Origin: a virus
DNA: 36,918 nucleotides
Direction: 5' to 3' (one strand)
IMG/VR virus record: IMGVR_UViG_3300021964_000202
Location: 1 to 36,918 of that record
The translations under genes were made by a program, and so were the position numbers. Positions 6,489 through 12,562 of this stretch are shown piece by piece. Each line of letters begins with the position of its first letter. Positions within the stretch are counted from its first letter, which is position 1. The notes under the pieces were generated by a model, which was not told the origin of the DNA, searched no databases, and saw only the letters and a program-made list of their open reading frames with translations.

Positions 6489-7932
6489 CTACTACTCTTT
6501 CTCCTTTCCTAACTTCTTCAAGCCAGCTATCATGATTAATATAAGTTGAATTAAACTGTAAATCTACCTCTTCGTTTTTTTCCAAAAATAGCTGTTTTTT
6601 AATAAGCTCAGGTAAAGCTTCATAGTGTGCTTTGACCATATCTTGATCTAACAAACCAATTCCATACATTACGATTGCATAATGTTGATCTCTCCATAAT
6701 GCATAATGGCCATCATCAAAATCATCCTTAGTTAATAATCTTCTCTTAGCTATTTCAAGTTTAGCAGCAAGACTATCTGGTATATCCATACTGGCCTTAT
6801 CTCTCCAAAATTTAGTATCTGTTCTTTTGGTTCTATAGTGTAAAATTAAAAAGTCTCTAATGTTCTCAACCAACTTAGTAAATTGTTTATTGTATCTATC
6901 AATAACAACCTGATCATAATTAATTAAATTTGTAGCTAACATAAATGATTGTTGTACTGATGTTGCAATAGAAGAAGCTTCTAGTGGTTCAAAAAAACTA
7001 CCAGTTAAACCAATAGCGAAACAATTACCTTTCCAGGTTTCTTCCAAATAACCAGCTGTAAATCTTATGGTCCTAATATTATCTTTAGCTGCAAGCTCAA
7101 CATTATTTATTTCTTCCATAGCAGCATCTTCAGACAAATAATTAGAATCAAATATATATCCATTACCTTGTCTTTCTTGTAATGGTATTTTAAATTTCCA
7201 ACCTGCTGAAAGTGCATGAGCTTCAGTCCATAAATCAGGTACTTCATCCTTATGTGTATGATATGTGATACCTGTATTTAATGTTAACCAAGGATCTACA
7301 CCAACCCACTTACTATTTAATTTAGATATTAATAATTTTTTAAAACCTGTAGCATCAACCCAAAAATTAGAATGATATAATACTTTACCTTTTATAGAAT
7401 GTATTCCATGCTCTCCTGGATGTACTTCTGTAATCTCATCATCAATAACTTTAACACCACGTTCTTCACTTTTCTTTTTTAAGAATGCATTTAGTTTAAA
7501 TGTATCAAAATGAAATTGATTAACTGGTTTTCTAACTTCACATTTTAATTGTTTAGCTAAATGTTCTCTAGGGCCAAGATGTATACCAGGATAATTATTA
7601 TAAAATTTATATAATAATTTAATTTTAGTATTGAAGTAATCTTTCATAATAGAATTATCTACTGAATGATTATAATCTTTATAACCCCAGTTTTTAAAAT
7701 AAATAGATGTCTTGAATGTAACTCCACACTCTCTAATAATTTCATCTGCTGTAATACCAACGGTTTTAATAAAAGTATCCCAATGAGGTGTACTACCTTC
7801 TCCTACTCCAATAATACCAATCTTATCAGATTTAATTAAATTAATATTTAAATGAGGATATTTTGTTTTTAAAACTAATGCAGCTACATAACCTGCAGTA
7901 CCACCACCAACAATACAAAGATCACTTTTCAT
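6481..7932 (-). CDS. Flavin-dependent tryptophan-halogenase-family protein (483 aa)
   Basis: FADH2-dependent halogenase fold. Dinucleotide-binding GGGTAG (9-14), the GVGEGSTPHW segment (42-51), a TFKTSIYFKNW segment (72-82) whose K74 aligns by eye with the catalytic lysine of PrnA/RebH, and WKFKIP (245-250), a WxWxIP-type motif with Phe for the second Trp. Near the C-terminus GSFFEPLEASSI fits the halide/FAD loop. Such enzymes make HOCl or HOBr from a flavin hydroperoxide and pass it to an aromatic substrate. A flavin reductase is needed and is not seen here, so the host would supply it. Phage homologues are known, but their substrate is not. It sits between the small terminase and a 2OG oxygenase. 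Confidence 0.92.
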   Translation of the reverse strand: MKSDLCIVGGGTAGYVAALVLKTKYPHLNINLIKSDKIGIIGVGEGSTPHWDTFIKTVGITADEIIRECGVTFKTSIYFKNWGYKDYNHSVDNSIMKDYFNTKIKLLYKFYNNYPGIHLGPREHLAKQLKCEVRKPVNQFHFDTFKLNAFLKKKSEERGVKVIDDEITEVHPGEHGIHSIKGKVLYHSNFWVDATGFKKLLISKLNSKWVGVDPWLTLNTGITYHTHKDEVPDLWTEAHALSAGWKFKIPLQERQGNGYIFDSNYLSEDAAMEEINNVELAAKDNIRTIRFTAGYLEETWKGNCFAIGLTGSFFEPLEASSIATSVQQSFMLATNLINYDQVVIDRYNKQFTKLVENIRDFLILHYRTKRTDTKFWRDKASMDIPDSLAAKLEIAKRRLLTKDDFDDGHYALWRDQHYAIVMYGIGLLDQDMVKAHYEALPELIKKQLFLEKNEEVDLQFNSTYINHDSWLEEVRKGERVVDE

Positions 7933-8122
7933 CGACTTTTACATTAATTACGCCTAGTGATGTCATCAAGTGACTGTTGTGTCTTTTATTAAATATTTTA
8001 ATAAACTCAGACCAACTAGCCCTGTTCAATCTCTTTTGTGTCTTCAATAACTTCGATGGTTTTTGCATTGTATCCATCGATTTTATTTGAAAGCTCTTTG
8101 AGTTTTTTTTCAAGCTCTTCAC
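7922..8122 (-). CDS. Small overlapping gene between small terminase and halogenase (66 aa)
   Basis: The frame starts at GTG 8122, with GGAGGG 8 bases upstream, inside the 3' end of the small terminase gene. It runs past that gene's stop at 8016 and overlaps the halogenase start by 11 bases. It fills an otherwise empty 83-base gap and ends with SHLMTSLGVINVKVDEK. The first half is basic and Ser/Lys-rich. Internal ATGs at 8077 and 8068 are alternative starts. The long overlap (107 bases) makes the 5' part uncertain; the part beyond 8016 is more likely to be expressed. Confidence 0.45.
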   Translation of the reverse strand: MKSLKKNSKSFQIKSMDTMQKPSKLLKTQKRLNRASWSEFIKIFNKRHNSHLMTSLGVINVKVDEK

Positions 8123-8540
8123 GTGACATACCCTCCAGACCAGTTACTTTTACTTCTCTTCTATCTACATACTGACCTGCTAATTGTCCAGATCTGTATT
8201 CAGCGTTAATAGCAGCAGCATATTGTTTATCAGCTTCTGCATTTAAAGCAATTCGTTCTAATCTTTTATATCGTCTTAGGTTATCACCTTCATACTTCGC
8301 ACATTCTTCCTTATAAATTTTATCTAAATATTTAACAACGTGAGGGTTCAATTTTCTGTTTGTTAATCTACTAGCAATAACTGAATAATCATTCGAATTC
8401 TTACATTCATATCCTGCTTCTTTTAAGGCATCAGCTTTTGTGATATTGCCCCAATTTTTAACATAAATATCCACAAACTTCTTTTGCTTTAGAGTCAAGT
8501 CATCTTCTGTTCTCAGTTCTTTCTTTTTCAATCCTGGCAT
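8016..8540 (-). CDS. terS: Terminase small subunit (174 aa)
   Basis: DNA-recognition subunit of the packaging motor, of the Terminase_2-like type. The N-terminal helix-turn-helix is marked by LTLKQKKFVDIYVKNWGN...ADALKEAGY (16-44) and the following ASRLTNRKLNPHVVKYLDK. A central helical oligomerisation region and a Glu/Lys-rich C-terminus follow. The start ATG 8540 lacks a Shine-Dalgarno. The gene-free stretch just upstream carries AGGGACACC repeats, a candidate recognition site. The large subunit is 5.7 kb downstream instead of adjacent. Confidence 0.9.
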   Translation of the reverse strand: MPGLKKKELRTEDDLTLKQKKFVDIYVKNWGNITKADALKEAGYECKNSNDYSVIASRLTNRKLNPHVVKYLDKIYKEECAKYEGDNLRRYKRLERIALNAEADKQYAAAINAEYRSGQLAGQYVDRREVKVTGLEGMSREELEKKLKELSNKIDGYNAKTIEVIEDTKEIEQG

Positions 8541-8901
8541 ATTTTCTACTATATAGATATTTCAGACCTCTGTACACTATTTGAAAAAGTAAAAATTTAC
8601 TGCTCCACAAGACACATATAGTCTTAATGTGTCCCTCAGGGACACCACAGGGACACCACAGGGACACCATAGAATCGTCTATAAATGTTGATATTAGCGA
8701 ATAATAGTCTTCAGGGACACCAGGGACACCACTTTAGGGTTCCAAGCAAATTATTTTATTGAAAGGGTAGAGATATCTATATAGGGGAATTTCCGGTATC
8801 CGTTGTAACGTATGGTGTTTTACTTGAAGACTTTCACGTTATACGGTACAATAGTCATGTGTCCCAAGTGAGTTTTTAACATTATAGCTCTTACGATCAT
8901 T
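8541..8901. other. Gene-free stretch upstream of terS
   Basis: 361 bases without a credible gene. The region holds the AGGGACACC repeats (8629-8730), further single TGTCCC/GGGACA words near 8862 and 8925, and AT-rich sequence before terS with TATATAG close to its start that could be a -10 element. No tRNA or terminator was recognised. A packaging site, a replication origin or an operator region are the main options. Confidence 0.5.
8629..8730. repeat. AGGGACACC iteron-like repeats and an inverted repeat
   Basis: Three tandem 11-base units AGGGACACCAC/T at 8638, 8649 and 8660, then two 9-base-spaced units at 8713 and 8722. The first unit is also the right arm of a perfect inverted repeat, GTGTCCCT (8629-8636) and AGGGACAC (8638-8645), with a 1-base centre. 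Five direct copies on one face beside the small terminase gene fit a binding array for TerS or a replication protein. Confidence 0.65.
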
Positions 8902-9288
8902 TTAGCTTTCTTTTTTATCATTTGGGACATTTATTAAATCAATTTTTTTCTTAATCTCTCTTCTCTCTTCCTTATTATTAGCTGCACGATATTGAACATA
9001 TCTAGCTCTGTACTCCATCCATAACTTCTCGTTCCTGTTGTATTGAATTTTTTCTTCCTTAATCAATCTCTTAAATACACCCATTACATACTCAGGGTCA
9101 AAATCTGCGTTCCAACAAATTTCCTTAAACTCATCACTATTTTTTACAAACCAATTAATCGAATCCTGCTTATTATAAGCATCAATTTTAGAATAAGTAA
9201 AAGAAGTACAATCCTCAAAGGCTTGCATAATAATAGCCTGGAAGAGCTTATGCTCAGGCTTAGTGGTACATGTCACAGTTGAAGCCAT
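8902..9288 (-). CDS. Hypothetical protein (128 aa)
   Basis: I chose ATG 9288, which follows the upstream stop directly (TGACATG); a GTG at 9330 would add 14 residues but has a poorly placed ribosome-binding site. The protein begins ASTVTCTTKPEHKLFQAIIMQAFEDC, is helical throughout and is very basic near the C-terminus (ERREIKKKIDL). I recognise no family. It is the last of three linked genes (9795 to 8902) that share one likely promoter after the terminator at 9940-9965. Confidence 0.75.
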   Translation of the reverse strand: MASTVTCTTKPEHKLFQAIIMQAFEDCTSFTYSKIDAYNKQDSINWFVKNSDEFKEICWNADFDPEYVMGVFKRLIKEEKIQYNRNEKLWMEYRARYVQYRAANNKEERREIKKKIDLINVPNDKKES

Positions 9289-9289
9289 G

Positions 9290-9544
9290 TCAGTGCCCAA
9301 AATTTTTAACAAGTTCGGTGAGTAATTCACGATATTGTCTTTGCTCCTTTTTGCTGGAGTCGAAAGTCATTACCTCAGTATAATCGTCAAATATACCATC
9401 GATGAATCGCATCTTACTTACACCGTCTAGCATATTCGCAACCTTATAATGATAGTCTTTAAAATCTATGTAAGTTTCATCATCCATAATGATCGCAACC
9501 GCAGGATGGGAAAAGATATCGATATGGAAGTTTCCTACGGTCAC
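9290..9544 (-). CDS. Hypothetical protein (84 aa)
   Basis: The start ATG 9544 overlaps the upstream stop by 4 bases (ATGA), so translation is coupled. The first half is strand-rich (GNFHIDIFSHPAVAIIMDDETYIDF) and the second helical (KKEQRQYRELLTELVKNFG). I see no catalytic motif. It belongs to the three-gene unit 9795 to 8902; the family is unknown to me. Confidence 0.75.
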   Translation of the reverse strand: MTVGNFHIDIFSHPAVAIIMDDETYIDFKDYHYKVANMLDGVSKMRFIDGIFDDYTEVMTFDSSKKEQRQYRELLTELVKNFGH

Positions 9545-9795
9545 GCATCATTTTTAACAACCAGTCTTAAGCCTTTCGCCTTAGCTGCAGCTTTACGACC
9601 TGATCGCCAACACCCCTCGATTTTATCAAGGAATGAAAGATTGAAATTTCCTAAACCAAAATCATTTCCACAATATAATTGAAACATCAAGGAAGTTATC
9701 TCGTCATAAGTTCTCTTATTCGGACATATCATAACCAAACGTTGTAGCGTTTTAGTTAAAGCTTCTTCACTTGATTTTTTCATAGCTTCTGCCAA
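9541..9795 (-). CDS. Hypothetical protein with TTG start (84 aa)
   Basis: The TTG at 9795 has a GGAGAA site 5-6 bases upstream. The first in-frame ATG (9783) would leave that site 17 bases away, so TTG is the better start. The protein has an N-terminal helix (AEAMKKSSEEALTKTLQRL), a Cys in MICPNKRTYDE and a C-terminus rich in Ala and Lys. No family was recognised. It opens the unit that runs to 8902, after a terminator and candidate promoter. Confidence 0.7.
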   Translation of the reverse strand: MAEAMKKSSEEALTKTLQRLVMICPNKRTYDEITSLMFQLYCGNDFGLGNFNLSFLDKIEGCWRSGRKAAAKAKGLRLVVKNDA

Positions 9796-9904
9796 CTTTG
9801 TTCTCCATAATTAAATTAAAAGAAAAAATTGTTCGTTGTTATTGTGAAAATAAAGTGTTTTGAAAGCCCCACTTTTTCATTTAGGCTTAGGAATACGTTA
9901 TTAA

Positions 9905-9933
9905 CTATTAAGTGATTTAAATTTTAATTGCAA
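9905..9933 (-). promoter_or_regulatory. Candidate promoter, TTGCAA-17-TAATAG
   Basis: On the minus strand, TTGCAA (9933-9928) and TAATAG (9910-9905) are 17 bases apart, directly after the terminator of the preceding operon and about 110 bases before the TTG start at 9795. The -35 word is the same TTGCAA seen at five other sites in the window. The -10 match is modest. Confidence 0.35.
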
Positions 9934-9935
9934 GT

Positions 9936-9965
9936 AAAAAAAAGGGCTAGTCTCCCAGCCCTTTT
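9936..9965 (-). terminator. Intrinsic terminator after the ParB-like operon
   Basis: On the minus strand, AAAAGGGCT pairs with AGCCCTTTT around an 8-base loop (arms 9957-9965 and 9940-9948), followed by a T-run that covers 9943-9936. It lies 40 bases after the stop of the 10005-10226 gene. Confidence 0.8.
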
Positions 9966-10004
9966 CCAACCTCAGATTAAAGGTTAACCATCCAATCTGC
10001 AGGT

Positions 10005-10226
10005 TTATTTACCACTCCCGTTAAGCAATTTCTTGCCCTGTGATAGTAAATTCTCTCTCATTGATTCGGGTGATTTGCCTTGTTTTTTAGCGATTTTTTT
10101 AACTTCTTCATCTACTAATTTGGCAATCATATTACCCGGTCTTCTAAAGCCTTCTTTACCCATGGCCCTAATTATACAGTATGAATCTATATCCACTGCA
10201 CAGGATTTCCATTTGTTAATGTTCAT
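10005..10226 (-). CDS. Possible ribbon-helix-helix DNA-binding protein (73 aa)
   Basis: Start ATG 10226 lies 3 bases after the ParB-like gene's stop. The order of a short N-terminal strand (WKSCAVDID), helix (SYCIIRAMGKEG) and second helix (PGNMIAKLVDEEVKKIAKKQG) resembles Arc/CopG-type ribbon-helix-helix proteins, which bind DNA as dimers. The match is by layout only. With the upstream ParB-like gene it forms a two-gene unit closed by a strong terminator, which fits a DNA-binding/regulatory pair. Confidence 0.7.
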   Translation of the reverse strand: MNINKWKSCAVDIDSYCIIRAMGKEGFRRPGNMIAKLVDEEVKKIAKKQGKSPESMRENLLSQGKKLLNGSGK

Positions 10227-10229
10227 AAC

Positions 10230-11015
10230 TTACGCTGCCTCTCTCTTGTCAAAGTCTCGATCTAATGCAAACTTAAGAAAATCAACTTTTTTATCTCTAG
10301 TCAATCCACCATTGTACACTCTATCGAATTGTTCAATGTAATCAGAGCTGTTAGTTACTGCAGCTAATTTACCACCTTTAGATTTCATTGCAGACTTTAA
10401 TCTATCAAATGAAAACTTTGGATGTTTGCACATAATTAAATATGCTCTAATCAATTGTCGTTTTAGTTTTTTACCATTCGGATCGATTTGTTTTGCAATG
10501 TAAGTTATTTCTTTTGCAATTTGATCAAACCTGCTTAGTCTACCTGCAGCAATTGAGAAGTCCCCCAATTTAAACTCTTCAGTTTGCAATCTACAAACTG
10601 TTGCTCTACCATTAAGTAGGGCTAGTGTTTCAGCTACTGGCATTCCGTATTGTGTCATTTTAGAAGCACAGATCTTATAATCTTGTTTGCCTCTTGTACA
10701 GTGGAAGTTTAAAAAATTGTTTAAGTTCCAATTCTTTTTTCCAGTGTTAGCCCTAGCTGTATCTAAAGCATCATCAGAATCACCAATTACATAGTAAATA
10801 TCCAAGCCTAATTGTTTTCTAGCCTGGGCTGTATGTTGACCATCTACGATCTCCATTTTTTTATTTACAATAACAGGAGTTTTAAGATCTCTCTCAGCGA
10901 TTAATCTTTTGATTCTATCTACATGTGTAGAATCAACTTCTCTATTACCTTTTGATTTTTTAAATATTCCATAATCTTTTGTTACAAAATATTTACCTTT
11001 TACTTCTTTAGTCAT
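10230..11015 (-). CDS. ParB/sulfiredoxin-fold protein (261 aa)
   Basis: The N-terminal domain has the ParB/Srx signature VDGQHTAQA (57-65) preceded by KTPVIVNKKMEI, as in ParB-like nucleotide-hydrolysing proteins. The rest is helical with basic patches (NGKKLKRQLIRAYLI). No typical ParB helix-turn-helix could be assigned, so plasmid-type partition is not implied; lytic phages often carry such proteins, sometimes near DNA-modification genes. ATG 11015 is preferred over 11018 because it gives a 6-base spacing from AAGGAG. Followed by an RHH-like gene and a terminator. Confidence 0.85.
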   Translation of the reverse strand: MTKEVKGKYFVTKDYGIFKKSKGNREVDSTHVDRIKRLIAERDLKTPVIVNKKMEIVDGQHTAQARKQLGLDIYYVIGDSDDALDTARANTGKKNWNLNNFLNFHCTRGKQDYKICASKMTQYGMPVAETLALLNGRATVCRLQTEEFKLGDFSIAAGRLSRFDQIAKEITYIAKQIDPNGKKLKRQLIRAYLIMCKHPKFSFDRLKSAMKSKGGKLAAVTNSSDYIEQFDRVYNGGLTRDKKVDFLKFALDRDFDKREAA

Positions 11016-11029
11016 CATTTTCTCCTTTT

Positions 11030-11140
11030 TTAGTATATGATTGTATAGAGCAATGCCCCAACTAACATTATAAAAATCTTAGGTGGTATTACTAATATTG
11101 CACACAAAAGTACAAACTTAAAAAATTGATTTATCATCAT
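11030..11140 (-). CDS. Tiny membrane protein (36 aa)
   Basis: An open frame from ATG 11140 with an AGGGG site about 10 bases upstream, ending at 11030, just before the ParB-like gene's ribosome-binding site. It overlaps the upstream gene's end by 23 bases. The peptide is hydrophobic over nearly all its length (FKFVLLCAILVIPP then IFIMLVGALLYTIIY), so one or two short membrane segments. It fills an otherwise empty gap. A role in host membrane change or superinfection exclusion is possible but unsupported. Confidence 0.5.
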   Translation of the reverse strand: MMINQFFKFVLLCAILVIPPKIFIMLVGALLYTIIY

Positions 11141-11393
11141 TATCTTGTTTCCCCTTTATGTGGCAATGTATTAAATCCATCGCGACTTGCTCATTAATCG
11201 GATAGATAGGATGCATGTCGAAATTCATAGAACACTGCTGCAACCTACGCATTTGTTCTTGAAAGTGGTCTTCACTATATTCCATAGGTTGACCATCTAT
11301 TGTTGTTATCTGAGTTGTACTCAGAATTTCATCAACTTCTTTTATCCAGTTAACAAAAGTGTCGCTACTAGATTTCAATTTTATGTTGATCAT
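11118..11393 (-). CDS. Hypothetical protein (91 aa)
   Basis: ATG 11393 is preferred over an upstream start at 11450 because an AAGGAG site lies 6 bases before it. The protein has an N-terminal strand (MINIKLKS), helices (DTFVNWIKEVDEIL, EDHFQEQMRRLQQC) and a His-rich end (DLIHCHIKGKQ). No family was recognised. It is the first gene of the minus-strand unit to 10005 and diverges from the plus-strand cassette at 11481; both seem to be driven from the shared spacer. Confidence 0.75.
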   Translation of the reverse strand: MINIKLKSSSDTFVNWIKEVDEILSTTQITTIDGQPMEYSEDHFQEQMRRLQQCSMNFDMHPIYPINEQVAMDLIHCHIKGKQDNDDKSIF

Positions 11394-11422
11394 GATATTC
11401 TCCTTTTTATAAACATGTTTAC

Positions 11423-11450
11423 AATATAAATATTTTAATGTAAATTGCAA
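11423..11450 (-). promoter_or_regulatory. Candidate promoter for the ParB-like operon, TTGCAA-16-TATATT
   Basis: On the minus strand, TTGCAA (11450-11445) and TATATT (11428-11423) are 16 bases apart, about 30 bases before the ATG at 11393. The hexamer TTGCAA is its own complement, so it also serves as -35 for the plus-strand promoter at 11445-11474. Confidence 0.5.
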
Positions 11451-11474
11451 GGATTAAATAAGATAGGATAATAT
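11445..11474 (+). promoter_or_regulatory. Candidate divergent promoter for the plus-strand cassette, TTGCAA-18-TAATAT
   Basis: TTGCAA (11445-11450) and TAATAT (11469-11474) are 18 bases apart. The -10 ends 6 bases before the ATG at 11481, so the transcript would start at or beside the start codon. Confidence 0.45.
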
Positions 11475-11480
11475 AGGAAA

Positions 11481-11711
11481 ATGAAGTTTATTTTAGTATT
11501 ACATTTGTGCAGTATGATCACAGGTAAATGCGTGGAACCTTTTATACCTGGATATCAGTTTAAAACTCATTACGATTGTGCAATTGCAGGTTATGCTTTA
11601 TCTCAAAAAAGCTTAAAAGAGCTAGCAAATGATGAAAATTATGGTCTAGATACAATAAACAGGGATAAATTAGCTATAAGATTTGAGTGTCGAGAGCTTG
11701 ACAATGCTTAG
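11481..11711 (+). CDS. Small Cys-containing protein, possible signal peptide (76 aa)
   Basis: First gene of the plus-strand cassette. MKFILVLHLCSMITGKCVEP begins with a short hydrophobic stretch that could be a signal sequence or lipoprotein-like leader. Four cysteines (C10, C17, C32, C70) could form disulfides. Similar small MKFILVLHLC-type proteins occur in ocean phages by my recollection, function unknown. An AGGA lies just before the ATG, but the promoter is so close that it may be translated leaderless. Confidence 0.75.
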   Translation: MKFILVLHLCSMITGKCVEPFIPGYQFKTHYDCAIAGYALSQKSLKELANDENYGLDTINRDKLAIRFECRELDNA

Positions 11712-11713
11712 TC

Positions 11714-11743
11714 TTGCAATAACTACCAATTTTGATATATAAT
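11714..11743 (+). promoter_or_regulatory. Strong candidate promoter, TTGCAA-18-TATAAT
   Basis: TTGCAA (11714-11719), an 18-base spacer and a perfect TATAAT (11738-11743). The -10 ends only 4 bases before the ATG at 11748 and there is no Shine-Dalgarno, so the mRNA would be leaderless or nearly so. Confidence 0.55.
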
Positions 11744-11747
11744 ACCC

Positions 11748-12026
11748 ATGAAGCTATATCGCGTCCAAGCAAACTACAAAAATATATATATTGATGAGAT
11801 GCTTGAGGCTGAGAACGATAAGGCCGCTCTTGAGACGTTTTCAAAGAAGGTTGACTCAGGAGATGTAACAGAACATGAAGGTGCTGGTTTTCATATTCCT
11901 AACCATTTGTTCATAACCTTCGAGGAGGTTGACCGAGATGCAACTACAAAAGTTAATATCGGAAAAACTTCAGCTGGAATCCAAGTGGGCATCACAGGCA
12001 TTGCAGCAGGGTCGGGTAACACCTGA
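11748..12026 (+). CDS. Hypothetical protein (92 aa)
   Basis: Begins MKLYRVQANYKNIYIDEML with strand-rich N-terminus, then AENDKAALETFSKKV helix and IPNHLFITFEEVDRD. The fold looks like a small alpha/beta protein; the family is unknown to me. No ribosome-binding site; the perfect -10 lies 4 bases before the ATG. The last ~30 codons overlap the next gene in another frame (from 11938), so the C-terminal part (TKVNIGKTSAGIQVGITG) may be a less constrained extension. Confidence 0.7.
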   Translation: MKLYRVQANYKNIYIDEMLEAENDKAALETFSKKVDSGDVTEHEGAGFHIPNHLFITFEEVDRDATTKVNIGKTSAGIQVGITGIAAGSGNT

Positions 12027-12126
12027 TATGAAGTGGATCGATATAAAGATCAAAGGTCTTAAAACTAAGATTAATGATCAAAGTGTTGAAGACGCTAAAA
12101 GTGGTCTTTACGATATAGCTAGTTAA
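11938..12126 (+). CDS. Small helical protein overlapping the upstream gene (62 aa)
   Basis: I chose ATG 11938, with GAGGAGG about 9 bases upstream; a TTG at 11929 is too close to that site. It overlaps the 3' end of the upstream gene by 89 bases in another frame. The protein is helical and charged (QKLISEKLQLESKWASQAL, IDIKIKGLKTKIND). The strong ribosome-binding site inside the upstream gene supports real translation. No function can be assigned. Confidence 0.65.
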   Translation: MQLQKLISEKLQLESKWASQALQQGRVTPDMKWIDIKIKGLKTKINDQSVEDAKSGLYDIAS

Positions 12127-12173
12127 ATAAAACTAGCACATTTACTTTTTTCTATATAAAGTGTAGGGCATCT

Positions 12174-12392
12174 ATGTCTCAAAAAAAAGTCAAAGGTGTT
12201 AAAATGTTTTTATCTATCAAAGAAGTAAAAATTCTTGAACAATTACTTGCATCTAAAGCTATGATGTTGGGCAGTTTTAATAAATTAAAAAAGAGTGAAA
12301 GAGATTTGTGGCATACCTTAGATGACATATGTCAGGATTTAAAAATTAATAATTATAAATTTGAAAAGAAAATAGATAGAAGTTTAAACTAA
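12174..12392 (+). CDS. Small helical protein (72 aa)
   Basis: Starts at ATG 12174, with TAGGG 6 bases upstream and an AT-rich TATATAAAG stretch before it that may hold a -10. The protein is a run of charged helices (SIKEVKILEQLLASKAMM, SERDLWHTLDDICQDL). No family is recognised. The stop overlaps the next start by one base (TAATG), so the two genes are coupled. Confidence 0.7.
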   Translation: MSQKKVKGVKMFLSIKEVKILEQLLASKAMMLGSFNKLKKSERDLWHTLDDICQDLKINNYKFEKKIDRSLN

Positions 12393-12562
12393 TGGTTAAA
12401 ACAATTGTTATAAATAATTACAAAAAATATTGGATTACTGATACCAAGAATGGTCATTTAATAACTATTTGTCATGGGCTAGAAGATAAAGTTTTAAAGT
12501 TAAAATTAAATTGGAAAAATAGACATCGAAGTTATGCAGGAAGAGTCAGTAATAAAAGATAA
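12392..12562 (+). CDS. Small basic protein (56 aa)
   Basis: ATG 12392 overlaps the upstream stop (TAATG) and the frame ends at 12562, overlapping the next gene by 29 bases. The protein begins MVKTIVINNYKKYWITDTKN, is strand-rich in the first half and strongly basic at the end (LKLNWKNRHRSYAGRVSNKR). The tight fit in the cassette supports a real gene. Function is unknown; nucleic-acid binding is possible from charge only. Confidence 0.6.
   Translation: MVKTIVINNYKKYWITDTKNGHLITICHGLEDKVLKLKLNWKNRHRSYAGRVSNKR

Noticed and set aside
8638-8730. CRISPR-like reading of the AGGGACACC repeats
   Set aside because: Units are 9-11 bases and nearly adjacent, with no unique spacers of CRISPR length and no cas genes.
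10230-11018. Plasmid-type partition system
   Set aside because: No ParA-type ATPase next to it and no clear helix-turn-helix in the ParB-like protein.
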